Assembly (NCBI GenBank): GCA_964453525.1
Contig: CAYVOV010000019.1
Coordinates: forward strand, 1 to 64,000
Reading direction: 5' to 3'
From: CAYVOV01 sp964453525
GTDB taxonomy: Bacteria; Chloroflexota; Dehalococcoidia; Dehalococcoidales; UBA2162
Length of the DNA: 64,000 bases
In this document: positions 26,128-35,470 of the stretch, piece by piece
Layout: each line of letters opens with the position of its first letter
Position numbering within the stretch: position 1 is the stretch's first letter
Notes under the pieces: model-generated
Told to the model about the DNA's origin: nothing
The model's input: the letters and a program-made list of their open reading frames with translations, nothing else
The model's database searches: none
Translations under genes and position numbers: made by a program

Positions 26128-27150
26128 CTAAGCCGGTATACGCAACAGAGCCCGGGCATTGTCTCCGAATATTTTCTTCTTTTCGCCTTCAGTAATATCC
26201 ATTGCCTCAATGGCGTTTATAGTCTGGCGGTAAGCTCTAAAACCGAAATAGTTATCACCCAGCGGCATATCGGCACCGAATACTATGTGGTCGGCGCCGC
26301 AGAAGTTGTAGGCGCACATCAGTGCCGGAGTATTGCCATGAATTGCCGTATCGTTGTAGAACATTCTGTAGTACTCCAGAGGCGTCTTACTGAGCCTGCG
26401 TAAGTACTCCGGTCTGCCACGCTGACTCATCTCCTGCTGGCCGTAATGCTGGTGTATTCTCTGTTCATAGTAAGGAACCATTCCGCCACAGTGATGGGTG
26501 ACAATTTTAAGGTTCGGATATTTCTCCAGTATGCCGCTGAAGACAAGGCGGGTCATCGCTACCGTGGTCTCGTATGGCCAGCCAAACGTGCCGGCTATCA
26601 TGTATTTCGACTCATTCTCGGTTAAATAATCGGTGAAGTCGTTACTTCTCCAGGGATGGATATATATCGGCAGGTTGTAACCGGACATTTTTTCGAAAAG
26701 TGGCATAAATTCCGGAGAATCCAGGGGCTTACCGTTAATATTGCTGTGTAAATAAATACCTCTGCAGCCCAACTCATTTATAGCTCTGTCCGTTTCTTTT
26801 AGCGCTGCATCAATATTGTTCATCGGGAGCAGGGCTATTGCGGCGGCAAACCTTGTTTTATATTTCAGCACCAGTTCAGCCATCTCCTCATTTGCCAGTT
26901 TTGCCAGTTCTACCGATTGTTTCTCATCGGCAAATTCCTCAATTGGCGGGATTGGCCCGATGGTTAATACCTGGACCACGTTCTCATACAGATCCATTAT
27001 CTTGAATCTCTCATCCATGTCGAACAGCGGCGGTGTATTACCCAGTATCTGGTTGTATACCTGCTCGGACACCTTGCGGACTGCCTCCGAGTACCGGGGC
27101 GGCGAAATGTGGGAATAGGCATCGATTATCACCGAATACGGACTGTTCAT
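26128..27150 (-). CDS. Amidohydrolase-family metal enzyme (ACMSD-like)
   Basis: 340 residues of the amidohydrolase_2 superfamily, a TIM barrel that hydrolyses or decarboxylates small carboxylates. Visible motifs: IIDAYSHISPP near the start (a variant of DxHxH), YIHPWR with a metal His, VTHHCGGMVPYYEQR, and FGADMPLGDNYFGF with the late metal Asp. The first His of the DxHxH motif is Tyr here. It converges on the tubulin operon. Substrate not identifiable. Confidence 0.8.
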   Translation of the reverse strand: MNSPYSVIIDAYSHISPPRYSEAVRKVSEQVYNQILGNTPPLFDMDERFKIMDLYENVVQVLTIGPIPPIEEFADEKQSVELAKLANEEMAELVLKYKTRFAAAIALLPMNNIDAALKETDRAINELGCRGIYLHSNINGKPLDSPEFMPLFEKMSGYNLPIYIHPWRSNDFTDYLTENESKYMIAGTFGWPYETTVAMTRLVFSGILEKYPNLKIVTHHCGGMVPYYEQRIHQHYGQQEMSQRGRPEYLRRLSKTPLEYYRMFYNDTAIHGNTPALMCAYNFCGADHIVFGADMPLGDNYFGFRAYRQTINAIEAMDITEGEKKKIFGDNARALLRIPA

Positions 27151-27295
27151 TGATTACTCTCCTCCAGCGAATTAATATTTTGCCCATTTTATCACTATAC
27201 ACCTTTATGCACCAGTGATATGCCATAAGTCTTTTGCTTAATCTTGGTTGTACAGGCAACAATGAATATCTATATTTCTTTCGCCGCTATTGTTT

Positions 27296-27376
27296 CCTTC
27301 GGCTTCGCTCAGGACCGGCTAACGGCTCACCATGAGCAGCATTCATTCCCACTCGCCCTGAGCTTGTCGAAGGGTC
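27296..27376. repeat. Palindromic intergenic repeat
   Basis: CCTTCGGCTTCGCTCAGG and CCCTGAGCTTGTCGAAGGG are inverted arms of a repeat type very common between genes in diverse bacteria. It lies in a gap of about 450 bases (27151-27607) with no other gene. Confidence 0.6.
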
Positions 27377-27607
27377 TCCAACTAAGATTGAGAAGAATCG
27401 CTATAAGCAATCTGTCCGACTTAAAATTGGTTGAAAACAATGACTGATTACCGGCGAGATTGAAGAATGCCATAGTAAATGATAATATCACTTGGCGGAG
27501 GGTTCCCGGTAATTCCCGCCACGCTATAGAATATTTCATCGCCATCTATCTGTATAACCACGCTTTAAGACATAGTGAATATTCATAACCGGTTTCAGGA
27601 GGGAAAT

Positions 27608-28558
27608 ATGAAGTTCGAAGACATTAAAAAAGTTGGTATTGTCGGAGCCGGGACGATGGGCCACGGTATCGCCCTGAATTTCGCCCTGCACGGTTATCCC
27701 ACAGTTATTAACGACATCAGCGATGAGATTCTTAAACAATCGAAAAAGAACGTTGAGTCCGCCCTGGCTCTCTTCATCGAAGAGGAATTGATAAACCGGC
27801 AGCAGGCGGATAGAGCAATGAGTCTGATAACTGCCACCACCGATCTTGAGGAACTGGCTGCCGGCAGTGATTTTATTACCGAGGTGATTGTTGAAAGGTC
27901 AAAGGATAAGAAGCAGTTATTTAGCAGATTGGATGAAATTTGTCCTCCCCAAACCATTCTTGCCAGCAATACTTCCTGGCTGGTGCTGAGTGATTTCGGC
28001 TCCGGCGTTCAGCGGCAGGACAGGATTGTGATTACCCATTATTTTGCCCCGCCGCATATTGTACCGGGCGTCGAGGTATGCGGAGGTCCCGGTACCTCGC
28101 CGGAAACATTCGAAGTTACCGGTAAACTGATGGAGGCAATTGGTAAGGTGCCAATTAAAATTCTCAAGGAACGTGCCGGGCATATCATCAACCGCTTGCA
28201 GGATGCCATGCGCCACGAGGCGAATATACTCTGGGCTGAAGAAGTGGCAACTGCCGAAGATATCGAACTCGGAATAAAAACCACCTGCGGTTTCCGTATG
28301 CCTTTCGAAGGCTCGATGATGCATTACGACGTGGCAGGTATCTGGAAATGGCCTAAAGATGTCCTGGACGGCTTAGCTGCCGGGGAAGCTGATGAAAGCT
28401 GGGGACTTACCCCGGAACTTGTTTCTAAGGTAAGGCAGCGCTATGCTGAGGGCAGGCCATGGTTTATCGACCCGGCAAAATTTGACGAGGAAATCGAAAA
28501 AAGGGACAGAGACTTTATCAGGCGGCTTAAAGCCCTCTACATGGAGAAAAAGGAGTAG
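27608..28558 (+). CDS. 3-hydroxyacyl-CoA dehydrogenase
   Basis: About 316 residues from an ATG with AGGAGGG upstream. The Rossmann motif GIVGAGTMGHGIA opens the protein. The family block FITEVIVERSKDKKQLFSRL and the catalytic-region ITHYFAPPHIVPGVEV follow, and the C-terminal helical domain contains GHIINRLQDAMRHEA. It should oxidise a 3-hydroxyacyl-CoA with NAD+. It is the single-domain type, without an enoyl-CoA hydratase fusion. It leads a cluster with an SDR six bases downstream and a VOC protein. Confidence 0.9.
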   Translation: MKFEDIKKVGIVGAGTMGHGIALNFALHGYPTVINDISDEILKQSKKNVESALALFIEEELINRQQADRAMSLITATTDLEELAAGSDFITEVIVERSKDKKQLFSRLDEICPPQTILASNTSWLVLSDFGSGVQRQDRIVITHYFAPPHIVPGVEVCGGPGTSPETFEVTGKLMEAIGKVPIKILKERAGHIINRLQDAMRHEANILWAEEVATAEDIELGIKTTCGFRMPFEGSMMHYDVAGIWKWPKDVLDGLAAGEADESWGLTPELVSKVRQRYAEGRPWFIDPAKFDEEIEKRDRDFIRRLKALYMEKKE

Positions 28559-28564
28559 AGAACC

Positions 28565-29542
28565 ATGACCAGGCTAATTACCGGAGGTACCGGCTATATA
28601 GGAGCTGAGCTTGCCCGCATACTTGTCGAACGGGGTAACAAGGTTGTCCTTTTGGATATTGTCATTAACCGCTACCGTATTGCTGACATTGAAAACGAGG
28701 TGAAGATAGTCCAAGGTGACCTGAGTAATTACTCTCAGGTGTTTAATGTTGTTAAGGACAATAATATTAAAGAAATCTACCACCTCGGTTCAATGCTGAC
28801 GAACATGTCCGAGATTAATCCCTGGGGCTCTTTTCAGACCAATGTTATCGGCACCTATAACGTCCTTGAAGCAGCCAGATTACTTGATGTGCAGAAGATG
28901 ATGTTTACCAGCACCTTCGGCACCTACGGTCTGCTTCTTGACGAGGTCCTCACCGATACCAGTATCCAGAGACCGGTTACTTTCTATGGCTGCGGTAAGC
29001 TTTACTGCGAGGGACTGGGCAGGTTCTATAACAAGAAGTTCGGGCTTGATTTCCGCTCAATCCGCTATGCCCAGATGATTGGGCCGAATGTGCGGACACC
29101 GGGACACTGGGCGCCGCCGATGATTGAAGACGCAATACTTGGCAGGCCCAACGAATGCATCTATGCGTATCCGGAGACGGCAATCTCAATGATATACGTC
29201 AGGGATGCCGCCAGAGCGGCTGACATGGTGCTGCGGGCACCGCGGGAAAATATAAAGATGATGAACTATAACATTGCCGGAATACAGGAGTTTGTTTCAG
29301 CAAAAGAACTTGAAACGGCTTTAAAGAAACGTTACCCGGGTACAAGCGTCACCTATAAACCGGACACCTCTTTGCAGGAAATAGGGAATGATTTCAGAAA
29401 CCTCAAACGGTTCGATGACAGCTATGCCAGGAGTGAATGGGACTGGAAGCCAGAATACGATTCTCCTGAAGCTATAATCGATATCTTTGAAAAAGACCTG
29501 AAATCATATCCCGAACGGTACGGTTTATCAACCAACGTGTAA
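28565..29542 (+). CDS. NAD-dependent epimerase/dehydratase (extended SDR)
   Basis: 325 residues. The NAD motif TGGTGYIGAELA, the catalytic Tyr-Lys in FYGCGKLYCE (YxxxK) and the Thr region FTSTFGTYG fit the extended SDR family. Relatives near beta-oxidation-like genes often resemble L-threonine 3-dehydrogenase. It is translated just after the 3-hydroxyacyl-CoA dehydrogenase, so the two probably act in one pathway, but the substrate is unknown. Confidence 0.85.
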   Translation: MTRLITGGTGYIGAELARILVERGNKVVLLDIVINRYRIADIENEVKIVQGDLSNYSQVFNVVKDNNIKEIYHLGSMLTNMSEINPWGSFQTNVIGTYNVLEAARLLDVQKMMFTSTFGTYGLLLDEVLTDTSIQRPVTFYGCGKLYCEGLGRFYNKKFGLDFRSIRYAQMIGPNVRTPGHWAPPMIEDAILGRPNECIYAYPETAISMIYVRDAARAADMVLRAPRENIKMMNYNIAGIQEFVSAKELETALKKRYPGTSVTYKPDTSLQEIGNDFRNLKRFDDSYARSEWDWKPEYDSPEAIIDIFEKDLKSYPERYGLSTNV

Positions 29543-29584
29543 AATATCTAAATATCTTTAACTAAACCAAAAAGGAGTGAGTTT

Positions 29585-30064
29585 ATGAGCCAGCAGACAC
29601 CGACACCGGAAAACAGAATTTTGGAACCATCAAGCTTCTGCCAGATAGGTATCGTGGTGAAAAATATCGATGAAACAATTGAATTTTACACGAAAGCATT
29701 TGGCTTTGGTCCCTATGAAATTAAATACGTGGACTATTCTGATGCCACTTATTACGGTGAAACCGCCGGTTACAGAGGCAAGCGAGCTTTTTTCCGGCTT
29801 GGCCAGATAGAGATAGAGTTGATTGAACTTGTTGACGGAAAAACGATTCATGAAGATTTTCTTAAAGAGTATGGTGAGGGACTTCACCACATCGGTTTTG
29901 AAGTAGAAGACCTCAGGAAGAGCAGGGGGAATGCCGAAAATGCCGGCTTTGAAATAACCCAGGGATTTATGCGTCCGGACGGCAGCGGCTTCGCCTACCT
30001 GAACACCGACAGGACCGGTGGCGTTATCTTCGAGCTTATCAAGTACCAGACCGAGCAGACTTAA
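29585..30064 (+). CDS. VOC-family protein, methylmalonyl-CoA epimerase-like
   Basis: 159 residues with the glyoxalase/VOC double-beta fold. The first half has IGIVVKNIDETIEFY, the second LHHIGFEVEDL and GGVIFELIKY. Metal-ligand candidates are the early Gln/His equivalent, His in LHHIGF and Glu in FELI. This resembles methylmalonyl-CoA epimerase and related lactoylglutathione-lyase-like enzymes. GGAG precedes the ATG. Its 3' end overlaps the convergent ferritin-like gene by 26 bp. Confidence 0.75.
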   Translation: MSQQTPTPENRILEPSSFCQIGIVVKNIDETIEFYTKAFGFGPYEIKYVDYSDATYYGETAGYRGKRAFFRLGQIEIELIELVDGKTIHEDFLKEYGEGLHHIGFEVEDLRKSRGNAENAGFEITQGFMRPDGSGFAYLNTDRTGGVIFELIKYQTEQT

Positions 30065-30491
30065 CAAGAGCTTCCAGTCTCTCTATTCGCTCCTGTCTTT
30101 TCCGCGCCAGTAGCTTAAAGACCCTTGGCACATCGGCCATAAGCGACTGTGATTGCCGGGCGGCATCAGAGTAAAAACCAGCAATTAGCTTTTCAATACT
30201 GATAGCGGCATCCAGTACATCGGAGAGGTCAGCATCCTCTGCCAGACCTGTTTCAAAGCTGTAGTTATCAGCCTCCAGATTAAAGGCAAAAGTACTTTCG
30301 ATGGCATCGGATATTGTCCCATAATAAGCCCTTTCAATTTGCTTTATATTTTTTCCGTTTTCTCTGGAATAGGTCAGGAAAATATCGCCATTCTGCTCAT
30401 ATTTTATAGACAATTCCTCGTAGAACTTCGCCGATTCGTCCTCAAGTTTCTTTGCCAGGCTGATAACCTCGGAAGCAGTGTGTAATATCAT
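30039..30491 (-). CDS. Ferritin-like/rubrerythrin-type helical protein
   Basis: 150 residues. The helical pattern with SLAKKLEDESAKFYEEL at the start and AISIEKLIAGFYSDAAR later matches the rubrerythrin-type four-helix bundle. Some carboxylate ligands are present (ExxxFY), but a complete diiron set is not obvious. No rubredoxin domain. Role in iron or oxidative stress is only suggested. Confidence 0.6.
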   Translation of the reverse strand: MILHTASEVISLAKKLEDESAKFYEELSIKYEQNGDIFLTYSRENGKNIKQIERAYYGTISDAIESTFAFNLEADNYSFETGLAEDADLSDVLDAAISIEKLIAGFYSDAARQSQSLMADVPRVFKLLARKRQERIERLEALVKSARSGT

Positions 30492-30581
30492 AAATACTGG
30501 TTTTCCCTTATCTTGTTTTATCTATTCCCACCCACCGCCCTTAGTGAAGCTAAGAGTAGGTTCTTCTTCAAGGACCAGTTT

Positions 30582-30630
30582 CCCCCTTTTAAAAAGGGGG
30601 ATTAAGGGGGATTTTATTATAAATCCCCCT
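30582..30630. repeat. Double GC-hairpin repeat
   Basis: CCCCCTTTT/AAAAAGGGGG followed by AAGGGGGATTT/AAATCCCCCT form two consecutive hairpins in the 235 bp gap. This is a widespread intergenic repeat type; it may also stop transcription from the mmsA-like gene. Confidence 0.6.
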
Positions 30631-30726
30631 CAGTCTCCTTCAGGATGAATCCCTTTACGAAAGGGAGAGGTTTTAAAGGAATCTTGAGTAACGTCGTACA
30701 GGGGGCGTCCATTCGTTATTTCTTTC

Positions 30727-32220
30727 CTACAGCCATCTCTGGATGACAACCTTGCTTTCAGTGAAGAAACGGACCGCTTCCTGGCCCATGGTGTGCAGTA
30801 TGCCGAAGAATGAGTCCTTCATCCCGCTGAACGGAAAAAACGCCATCGGGGCAACTATGCCGATATTAATGCCGACATTTCCGCTGGTTACCCGGTACTG
30901 GAATTCCCTAGCGGATTTGCCGCTTGAGGTAAAAATGGCGTTGCCGTTGCCGTACCGGCTGGCATTGCACAGTCCAATCGCCTCATCCAGGTCTTTCGCC
31001 CGCATTACACTCATTACCGGGCCAAAGATTTCTTCCCTGGCTATTGTCATATCCTGAGTTACGTCCTCAAAAATAGTGGGGCCAAGGAAACAGGTGTCCG
31101 GATAATCGCCGGTGATTTTTATATTCTTCCTTCCGTCGAGTCGTAGGGTCGCCCCTTCTTTTATACCAATTTCAATATATTCTATGATTCTGTCTTTTTT
31201 GACTTTATCCTTCACCGGCCCCATCTGTACCGATTCATCCAGACCGTATCCAATGACAATGTTCTTTGCCGCGCCAGTGATTTTATCGAGAAAACCATTA
31301 TAGAACCCATCATCTTCTCCGACAATTACAAGGTTGGCACCGGAGAGGCACCTCTGTCCGGTATTGCCGTAGAACGAGGTCATCATCGCCGGAATGGTGC
31401 CCTCGACATTGCAGTCAGGCATTATAACCATGAAATTCTTGGCAGCTCCCTGGGCGATAACTTTCTTACCTGTCTCGCCGCACCGCCGATAGATAACATC
31501 TCTTGCCGTAGAGGTACGCCCGACAAAGACAATACCTTTGACATCCGGGCTATCCAGCATTCCGCTCACCACATCCCTGTCGCCGTTGACGACATTCCAG
31601 ACACCGGGAGGAAATCCGGCTTCTTCGACAAGCTCGGCAAGCTTCATCTGGCTTATCGGGACTTCCGGTGACGGCTTGATGACGACACAGTTGCCGGTTG
31701 CCACTGCGTAAGGAGCCGACCAGAGCGGTATCATAAACGGGAAGTTAAAAGGAGCGATTATTCCGAAGACACCCAGCGGCTGCCGGATTAGATACTCATC
31801 TATACCTGAAGCGATATCTTCGAGGTTGTATCCCATCATCAGGGTCGGGATGCCACAGGCGACCTCCGCATTTTCAATTCCCCGCCTGGTCTCTCCTCTG
31901 GACTCATCAATTGTCTTGCCGTGTTCCTGGGTCTGGACTCTGCTCAGTTCCTCGAAATGCTCCTCAAGGAGCTCTTTTAAATTGAAGAGGTATCTTGCTC
32001 TTGTTACCGGCGGAGTCGCTCTCCACATCGGGAAAGCTTCCTGAGCAACGCTTATAGCGTCACCTATTTCTCCGGCAGTAGAAATCGGTACTCTGGCAAC
32101 TATCTGCTGTGTTGCCGGATTGATTACCTCCTGAATCGGTCCTTTTGACTCAACCCATTCTCCACCGATGTAATTCCTGACATTTACTGCCTCTTTTACG
32201 GCTTCCTCAAGAAGTGCCAT
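30727..32220 (-). CDS. mmsA: CoA-acylating methylmalonate-semialdehyde dehydrogenase
   Basis: 497 residues of the aldehyde dehydrogenase superfamily. The catalytic Cys291 lies in GNTGQRCLSG. The general-base Glu of ordinary aldehyde dehydrogenases is absent and QGAAKNFMVIMPD stands in its place, as in CoA-acylating MmsA enzymes. It should convert methylmalonate or malonate semialdehyde to an acyl-CoA with NAD+. It lies downstream of the transketolase pair on the same strand, 15 bp apart, suggesting one transcript. The repeat hairpins follow its stop. Confidence 0.9.
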   Translation of the reverse strand: MALLEEAVKEAVNVRNYIGGEWVESKGPIQEVINPATQQIVARVPISTAGEIGDAISVAQEAFPMWRATPPVTRARYLFNLKELLEEHFEELSRVQTQEHGKTIDESRGETRRGIENAEVACGIPTLMMGYNLEDIASGIDEYLIRQPLGVFGIIAPFNFPFMIPLWSAPYAVATGNCVVIKPSPEVPISQMKLAELVEEAGFPPGVWNVVNGDRDVVSGMLDSPDVKGIVFVGRTSTARDVIYRRCGETGKKVIAQGAAKNFMVIMPDCNVEGTIPAMMTSFYGNTGQRCLSGANLVIVGEDDGFYNGFLDKITGAAKNIVIGYGLDESVQMGPVKDKVKKDRIIEYIEIGIKEGATLRLDGRKNIKITGDYPDTCFLGPTIFEDVTQDMTIAREEIFGPVMSVMRAKDLDEAIGLCNASRYGNGNAIFTSSGKSAREFQYRVTSGNVGINIGIVAPMAFFPFSGMKDSFFGILHTMGQEAVRFFTESKVVIQRWL

Positions 32221-32235
32221 TTCTTCCTCCCTGTT

Positions 32236-33183
32236 TCATGTCCTTCCTTTTCTACTCAATACTCGCTGCGCGGCTGCGCTAATATCTTCAACGGCCATGC
32301 CGTAGAAATCAAGCAGCGAGTTATGGTCCGGCGCTGTTTCAGCGAACGTATCGGCAATACCAACCATTTCAACCGGCACCGGGTATTCACCGGAGAGTGC
32401 TTCCGCCACGGCACTACCCAGACCGCCGATGATTGAGTGTTCCTCTGCTGTTACGATTGCTCTCGTTTCTTCAGCACACTTCCTGACAAGGGGTGTATCC
32501 AGCGGTTTAACGGTGTGGATATTAATTACCCTGGCATCGATTCCTTCTTTTTTTAGCAGCTCTGCTGCTTCTATAGAGCGGCTCACCAGGTGACCGCTGG
32601 CAATGATTGTGACGTCTTTCCCGCCACGAACCGTTATTCCTTTACCTATCTCTACCTGGTGAGTATCATCGAAGAGCACCGGCATATCCGCCCGGCTGAT
32701 TCTCAGGTAAACCGGTCCCGGGTACTGCGCAACCAGTGGCACCATCATTCTGACCTCAGTGCTATCTGCCGGGACTATAACAGCCATGTTGGGCATACTG
32801 CGCATTACGGCGATGTCAATAATAGAATGGTGGGTAGGACCATCCTTGAAGTCGGAAAGTCCGGCATAGGAGCCGATTATTTTTACGTTTGTGTCAGCAT
32901 AGGCAACACAGGACCTTATCTGCTCTACCGTCCTCAACAGAAGCGCTGCAAATGTGTTGGCAAAAGGAGTCATCCCGCCTAATGCCATGCCGACAGCCGT
33001 GTCAATCATTCCGGCTTCGGCAATCCCGACATTGTAGAAACGCTCCGGAAATCTTTCGGCAAAGTAATTAGTGAGAACCGATGAAGAGACATCAGCGGTC
33101 AGCACTACAACACTGCTATCAACAGCTCCGTATTCAGCCAGCGCTTCCCCGAATATTTTACGTGTGAATTCAGTTTCGGCCAT
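32236..33183 (-). CDS. Transketolase C-terminal subunit
   Basis: 315 residues, covering the pyrimidine-binding and C-terminal domains of transketolase (FYNVGIAEAGMIDTAVGMA, then GPTHHSIIDIAVMR and a late TAEEHSIIGGLGSAVAE). It overlaps the N-terminal subunit gene by 14 bp, so translation is coupled. The two subunits form one thiamine diphosphate enzyme moving two-carbon units between sugars. Confidence 0.95.
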   Translation of the reverse strand: MAETEFTRKIFGEALAEYGAVDSSVVVLTADVSSSVLTNYFAERFPERFYNVGIAEAGMIDTAVGMALGGMTPFANTFAALLLRTVEQIRSCVAYADTNVKIIGSYAGLSDFKDGPTHHSIIDIAVMRSMPNMAVIVPADSTEVRMMVPLVAQYPGPVYLRISRADMPVLFDDTHQVEIGKGITVRGGKDVTIIASGHLVSRSIEAAELLKKEGIDARVINIHTVKPLDTPLVRKCAEETRAIVTAEEHSIIGGLGSAVAEALSGEYPVPVEMVGIADTFAETAPDHNSLLDFYGMAVEDISAAAQRVLSRKGRT

Positions 33184-34018
33184 TCACAGTCAACTCCTTT
33201 AACGCCTGTTTTAACTCATCAGCTGAGGGGGCTTTACCGTGCCATTCCGCCTTTCCCTCCATAAACGAGACACCTTTGCCTTTGACAGTATGAGCGATAA
33301 TGACTGTCGGCTTGTTGTTGCTCGAACAGGCTTCATCGAGCGAGTCCAGCACTTCTTCCATACTGTGTCCGTCAACTTCAATGATATTCCAGTTGAACGA
33401 TGCCCATTTTTCTCTTAGCGGTTCCAGAGGCATAATTTCATCTATTCGGCCGTCAAGCTGGACCTGGTTGTAATCGAGGATGGCAATCAGGCTTGAAAGC
33501 CCGTATTTTGCCGCCAGCATGACTCCCTCCCAGATAATGCCGGACTGGCACTCACCATCGCCAAGGAGTACATAGCTGCGGTAATCAAGACCTCTTGCCC
33601 GGGCGGCAAGACATAGACCCGCCCCGATGCTTATCCCGTGTCCCAGGCAGCCGGCGCTCATGTCTATTCCGGGTGTTTTCAGTCTGTCCGGGTGTCCCTG
33701 GATACGTCCTCCGATTTCTCCCCAGGTATCAAGTTCTTCAATCGGGAAATATCCCCGCCTTGCCAGAGCCGGATAGAGAATCGCGCTGGCGTGGCCTTTA
33801 CTGAGAATAAAGCGGTCTCTGTTTTCCCAGTCAGGAATCTCTGGATTGAGTCGAAGGTGATGAAAATAAAGGGCGGCTATTATCTCCGCTGAAGATAGAG
33901 CCCCACCCGGGTGTCCCTGACCTCTGCGATGAATCATCCTCAGAGCCTCCATCCGAAGCCCAACGGAGATTTTTTTCAATTCATCAATGAGTTCCGCAGA
34001 GTGTGTGTGCAGGGACAT
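33170..34018 (-). CDS. Transketolase N-terminal subunit
   Basis: About 282 residues with the thiamine diphosphate motif GDGECQSG ... LDYNQVQ (GDG to N), plus GHPGGALSS and SAGCLGHGISIGAGL. It is the cofactor-binding half of a split transketolase, a form common in anaerobes. The ATG at 34018 is chosen (MSLHTHSAEL); GGGGAGG lies about 13 bases upstream, a long spacer. An upstream in-frame start at 34072 adds unlikely residues. Confidence 0.9.
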   Translation of the reverse strand: MSLHTHSAELIDELKKISVGLRMEALRMIHRRGQGHPGGALSSAEIIAALYFHHLRLNPEIPDWENRDRFILSKGHASAILYPALARRGYFPIEELDTWGEIGGRIQGHPDRLKTPGIDMSAGCLGHGISIGAGLCLAARARGLDYRSYVLLGDGECQSGIIWEGVMLAAKYGLSSLIAILDYNQVQLDGRIDEIMPLEPLREKWASFNWNIIEVDGHSMEEVLDSLDEACSSNNKPTVIIAHTVKGKGVSFMEGKAEWHGKAPSADELKQALKELTVNGRN

Positions 34019-34180
34019 ATTTATACCGGAACCTCCCCTGCTATGATAAATGGAACACGGCAATGAAAGCAACTCATATTTCCGGTATGAACTTGAAAGT
34101 CATACTCTTCTGTAAGAATTCCCCATTAATAAGAGTATAAAATAGTTCTCCATTCATCTGAGCTTAAAGTAAATGCCATC

Positions 34181-34218
34181 ATATCAAAGGTATCACGCCC
34201 GGTGATACCTTTGGATAT
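34181..34218. promoter_or_regulatory. Perfect palindrome, candidate operator or hairpin
   Basis: AAAGGTATCAC and GTGATACCTTT form an 11 bp perfect stem around GCCCG, with partly matched outer bases. It lies between the divergent transketolase and HTH genes and has no T-run, so an operator is as likely as a hairpin. Confidence 0.5.
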
Positions 34219-34341
34219 TCGAAAATATACCAAAGTATTACTTCCGGTAATGATTAAGGGTTATATGCAGAGGCAGAAATGTCAATTAATCTGGAAATAC
34301 CAGTATCAATAATGACGAATAATTTAGAGGAGGGATTTCTA

Positions 34342-34608
34342 ATGGTAATGATAAAAGTTAATACCCTGGACAGGGCTTTCGGCGACCACGTACAGCTTGA
34401 TGACCATTCCGTGGTGAAAACTGGCAACCGAGGCCCGATTATTACGGTAAATTCAAAAGAAGTAGCCTGGTTATTCGGAGTTAACATGACTACTGTGGAG
34501 GCCTGGGTAGCTGCCGGGACTCTAACTCCCTGCAGCACTACTCCGTACGGCAACAAACGGTTCTGGCGAGAAGATATAGCTGCATTGCTGGATTCATATG
34601 GTGCGTAA
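34342..34608 (+). CDS. Small HTH protein (excisionase/MerR-like)
   Basis: 88 residues from an ATG with GAGGAGGG upstream. The C-terminal 55 residues (NSKEVAWLFGVNMTTVEAWVAAGTL split across two helices, then GNKRFWREDIAALLDSYG) have the HTH_17/MerR-type winged helix pattern. It overlaps the next gene by 11 bp, so it is translationally coupled to the zinc-ribbon/coiled-coil protein and is probably its regulator or partner. Confidence 0.7.
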   Translation: MVMIKVNTLDRAFGDHVQLDDHSVVKTGNRGPIITVNSKEVAWLFGVNMTTVEAWVAAGTLTPCSTTPYGNKRFWREDIAALLDSYGA

Positions 34609-35221
34609 GATGAATCGTAGAAGTTATAAATTAAAAGGCTGTCCCAGGTGTGGTGGAGACCTGCTCTGCGACGGTGCTTACGGAGATTTCGAAGAAGTAT
34701 GCCTGCAGTGTGGACACCGTAACTACCTTGACAGCCGGTACAATAGTGGAGTTCAAAAAACCATTAATTTGATTGACCTGCTTGACGAAGCAGTAAAAAT
34801 TTCCGAGACAGCCGGGGTAACCCGCGAGTTTGAATTATCCAGGACCTCTGCCAGAACCGGAGACCTGTCTAATTTTACCACCGGGGCCGAAAGGTTTGTG
34901 AAGAAACAAGACACGATTGAAGTAAGCGAAAAAGCCTTACCGGAAGCGGAAGAAACGAAAAGAAGGATTGAAGCTGAATTAAGAGTCTGGCGAAAGGCTC
35001 ACGATGAAGTTATAAAGGCTAACGGTGAAATTGATTCGGAATCATGTATAAGAGACTTGGAATCAATGCTCTCGTTAAACATTGCTCGTGAACAGTCTCA
35101 AAACATGAAAAAACACCTTGAAGAGATAGAGCGTATAGCTAATGAATTGAAAACACTTAAAATAGGAACCGAAGAGGCGATTCAAAGAATCAGGAGAATC
35201 TCCGAAGAAGTCTCGTCATAA
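34598..35221 (+). CDS. Zinc-ribbon/coiled-coil protein 1
   Basis: 207 residues. The N-terminal ribbon has CPRC (15, 18) and CLQC (35, 38). The middle is polar, and residues ~110-207 are helical and probably coiled coil. The last 33 residues (ELKTLKIGTEEAIQRIRR then ISEEVS) are nearly the same as the end of the protein at 35471. It is coupled to the HTH gene upstream. No family recognised; the ribbon could bind nucleic acid or protein and the tail could be an assembly motif. Confidence 0.65.
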   Translation: MVRKMNRRSYKLKGCPRCGGDLLCDGAYGDFEEVCLQCGHRNYLDSRYNSGVQKTINLIDLLDEAVKISETAGVTREFELSRTSARTGDLSNFTTGAERFVKKQDTIEVSEKALPEAEETKRRIEAELRVWRKAHDEVIKANGEIDSESCIRDLESMLSLNIAREQSQNMKKHLEEIERIANELKTLKIGTEEAIQRIRRISEEVSS

Positions 35222-35470
35222 CCAACATTAGCCCTATGACAAAGAGGAACTCACAGCAAAATTTTTACACGTCATACCGCAAGCGAATTTTCATTTACCC
35301 CTGCTTTTATCACCGATATGTTAAAATCTACCTAAATAACATGAAATTTCCACTATTTTATGGACTTTCGGCACTAAATCTGGTACTTTCATATGATATT
35401 ATGCATAATGGATTAAAATATAGAGGAAATATGGGTCACCTGAGCCTTAAAATGAAGGGATTATTCTTAG

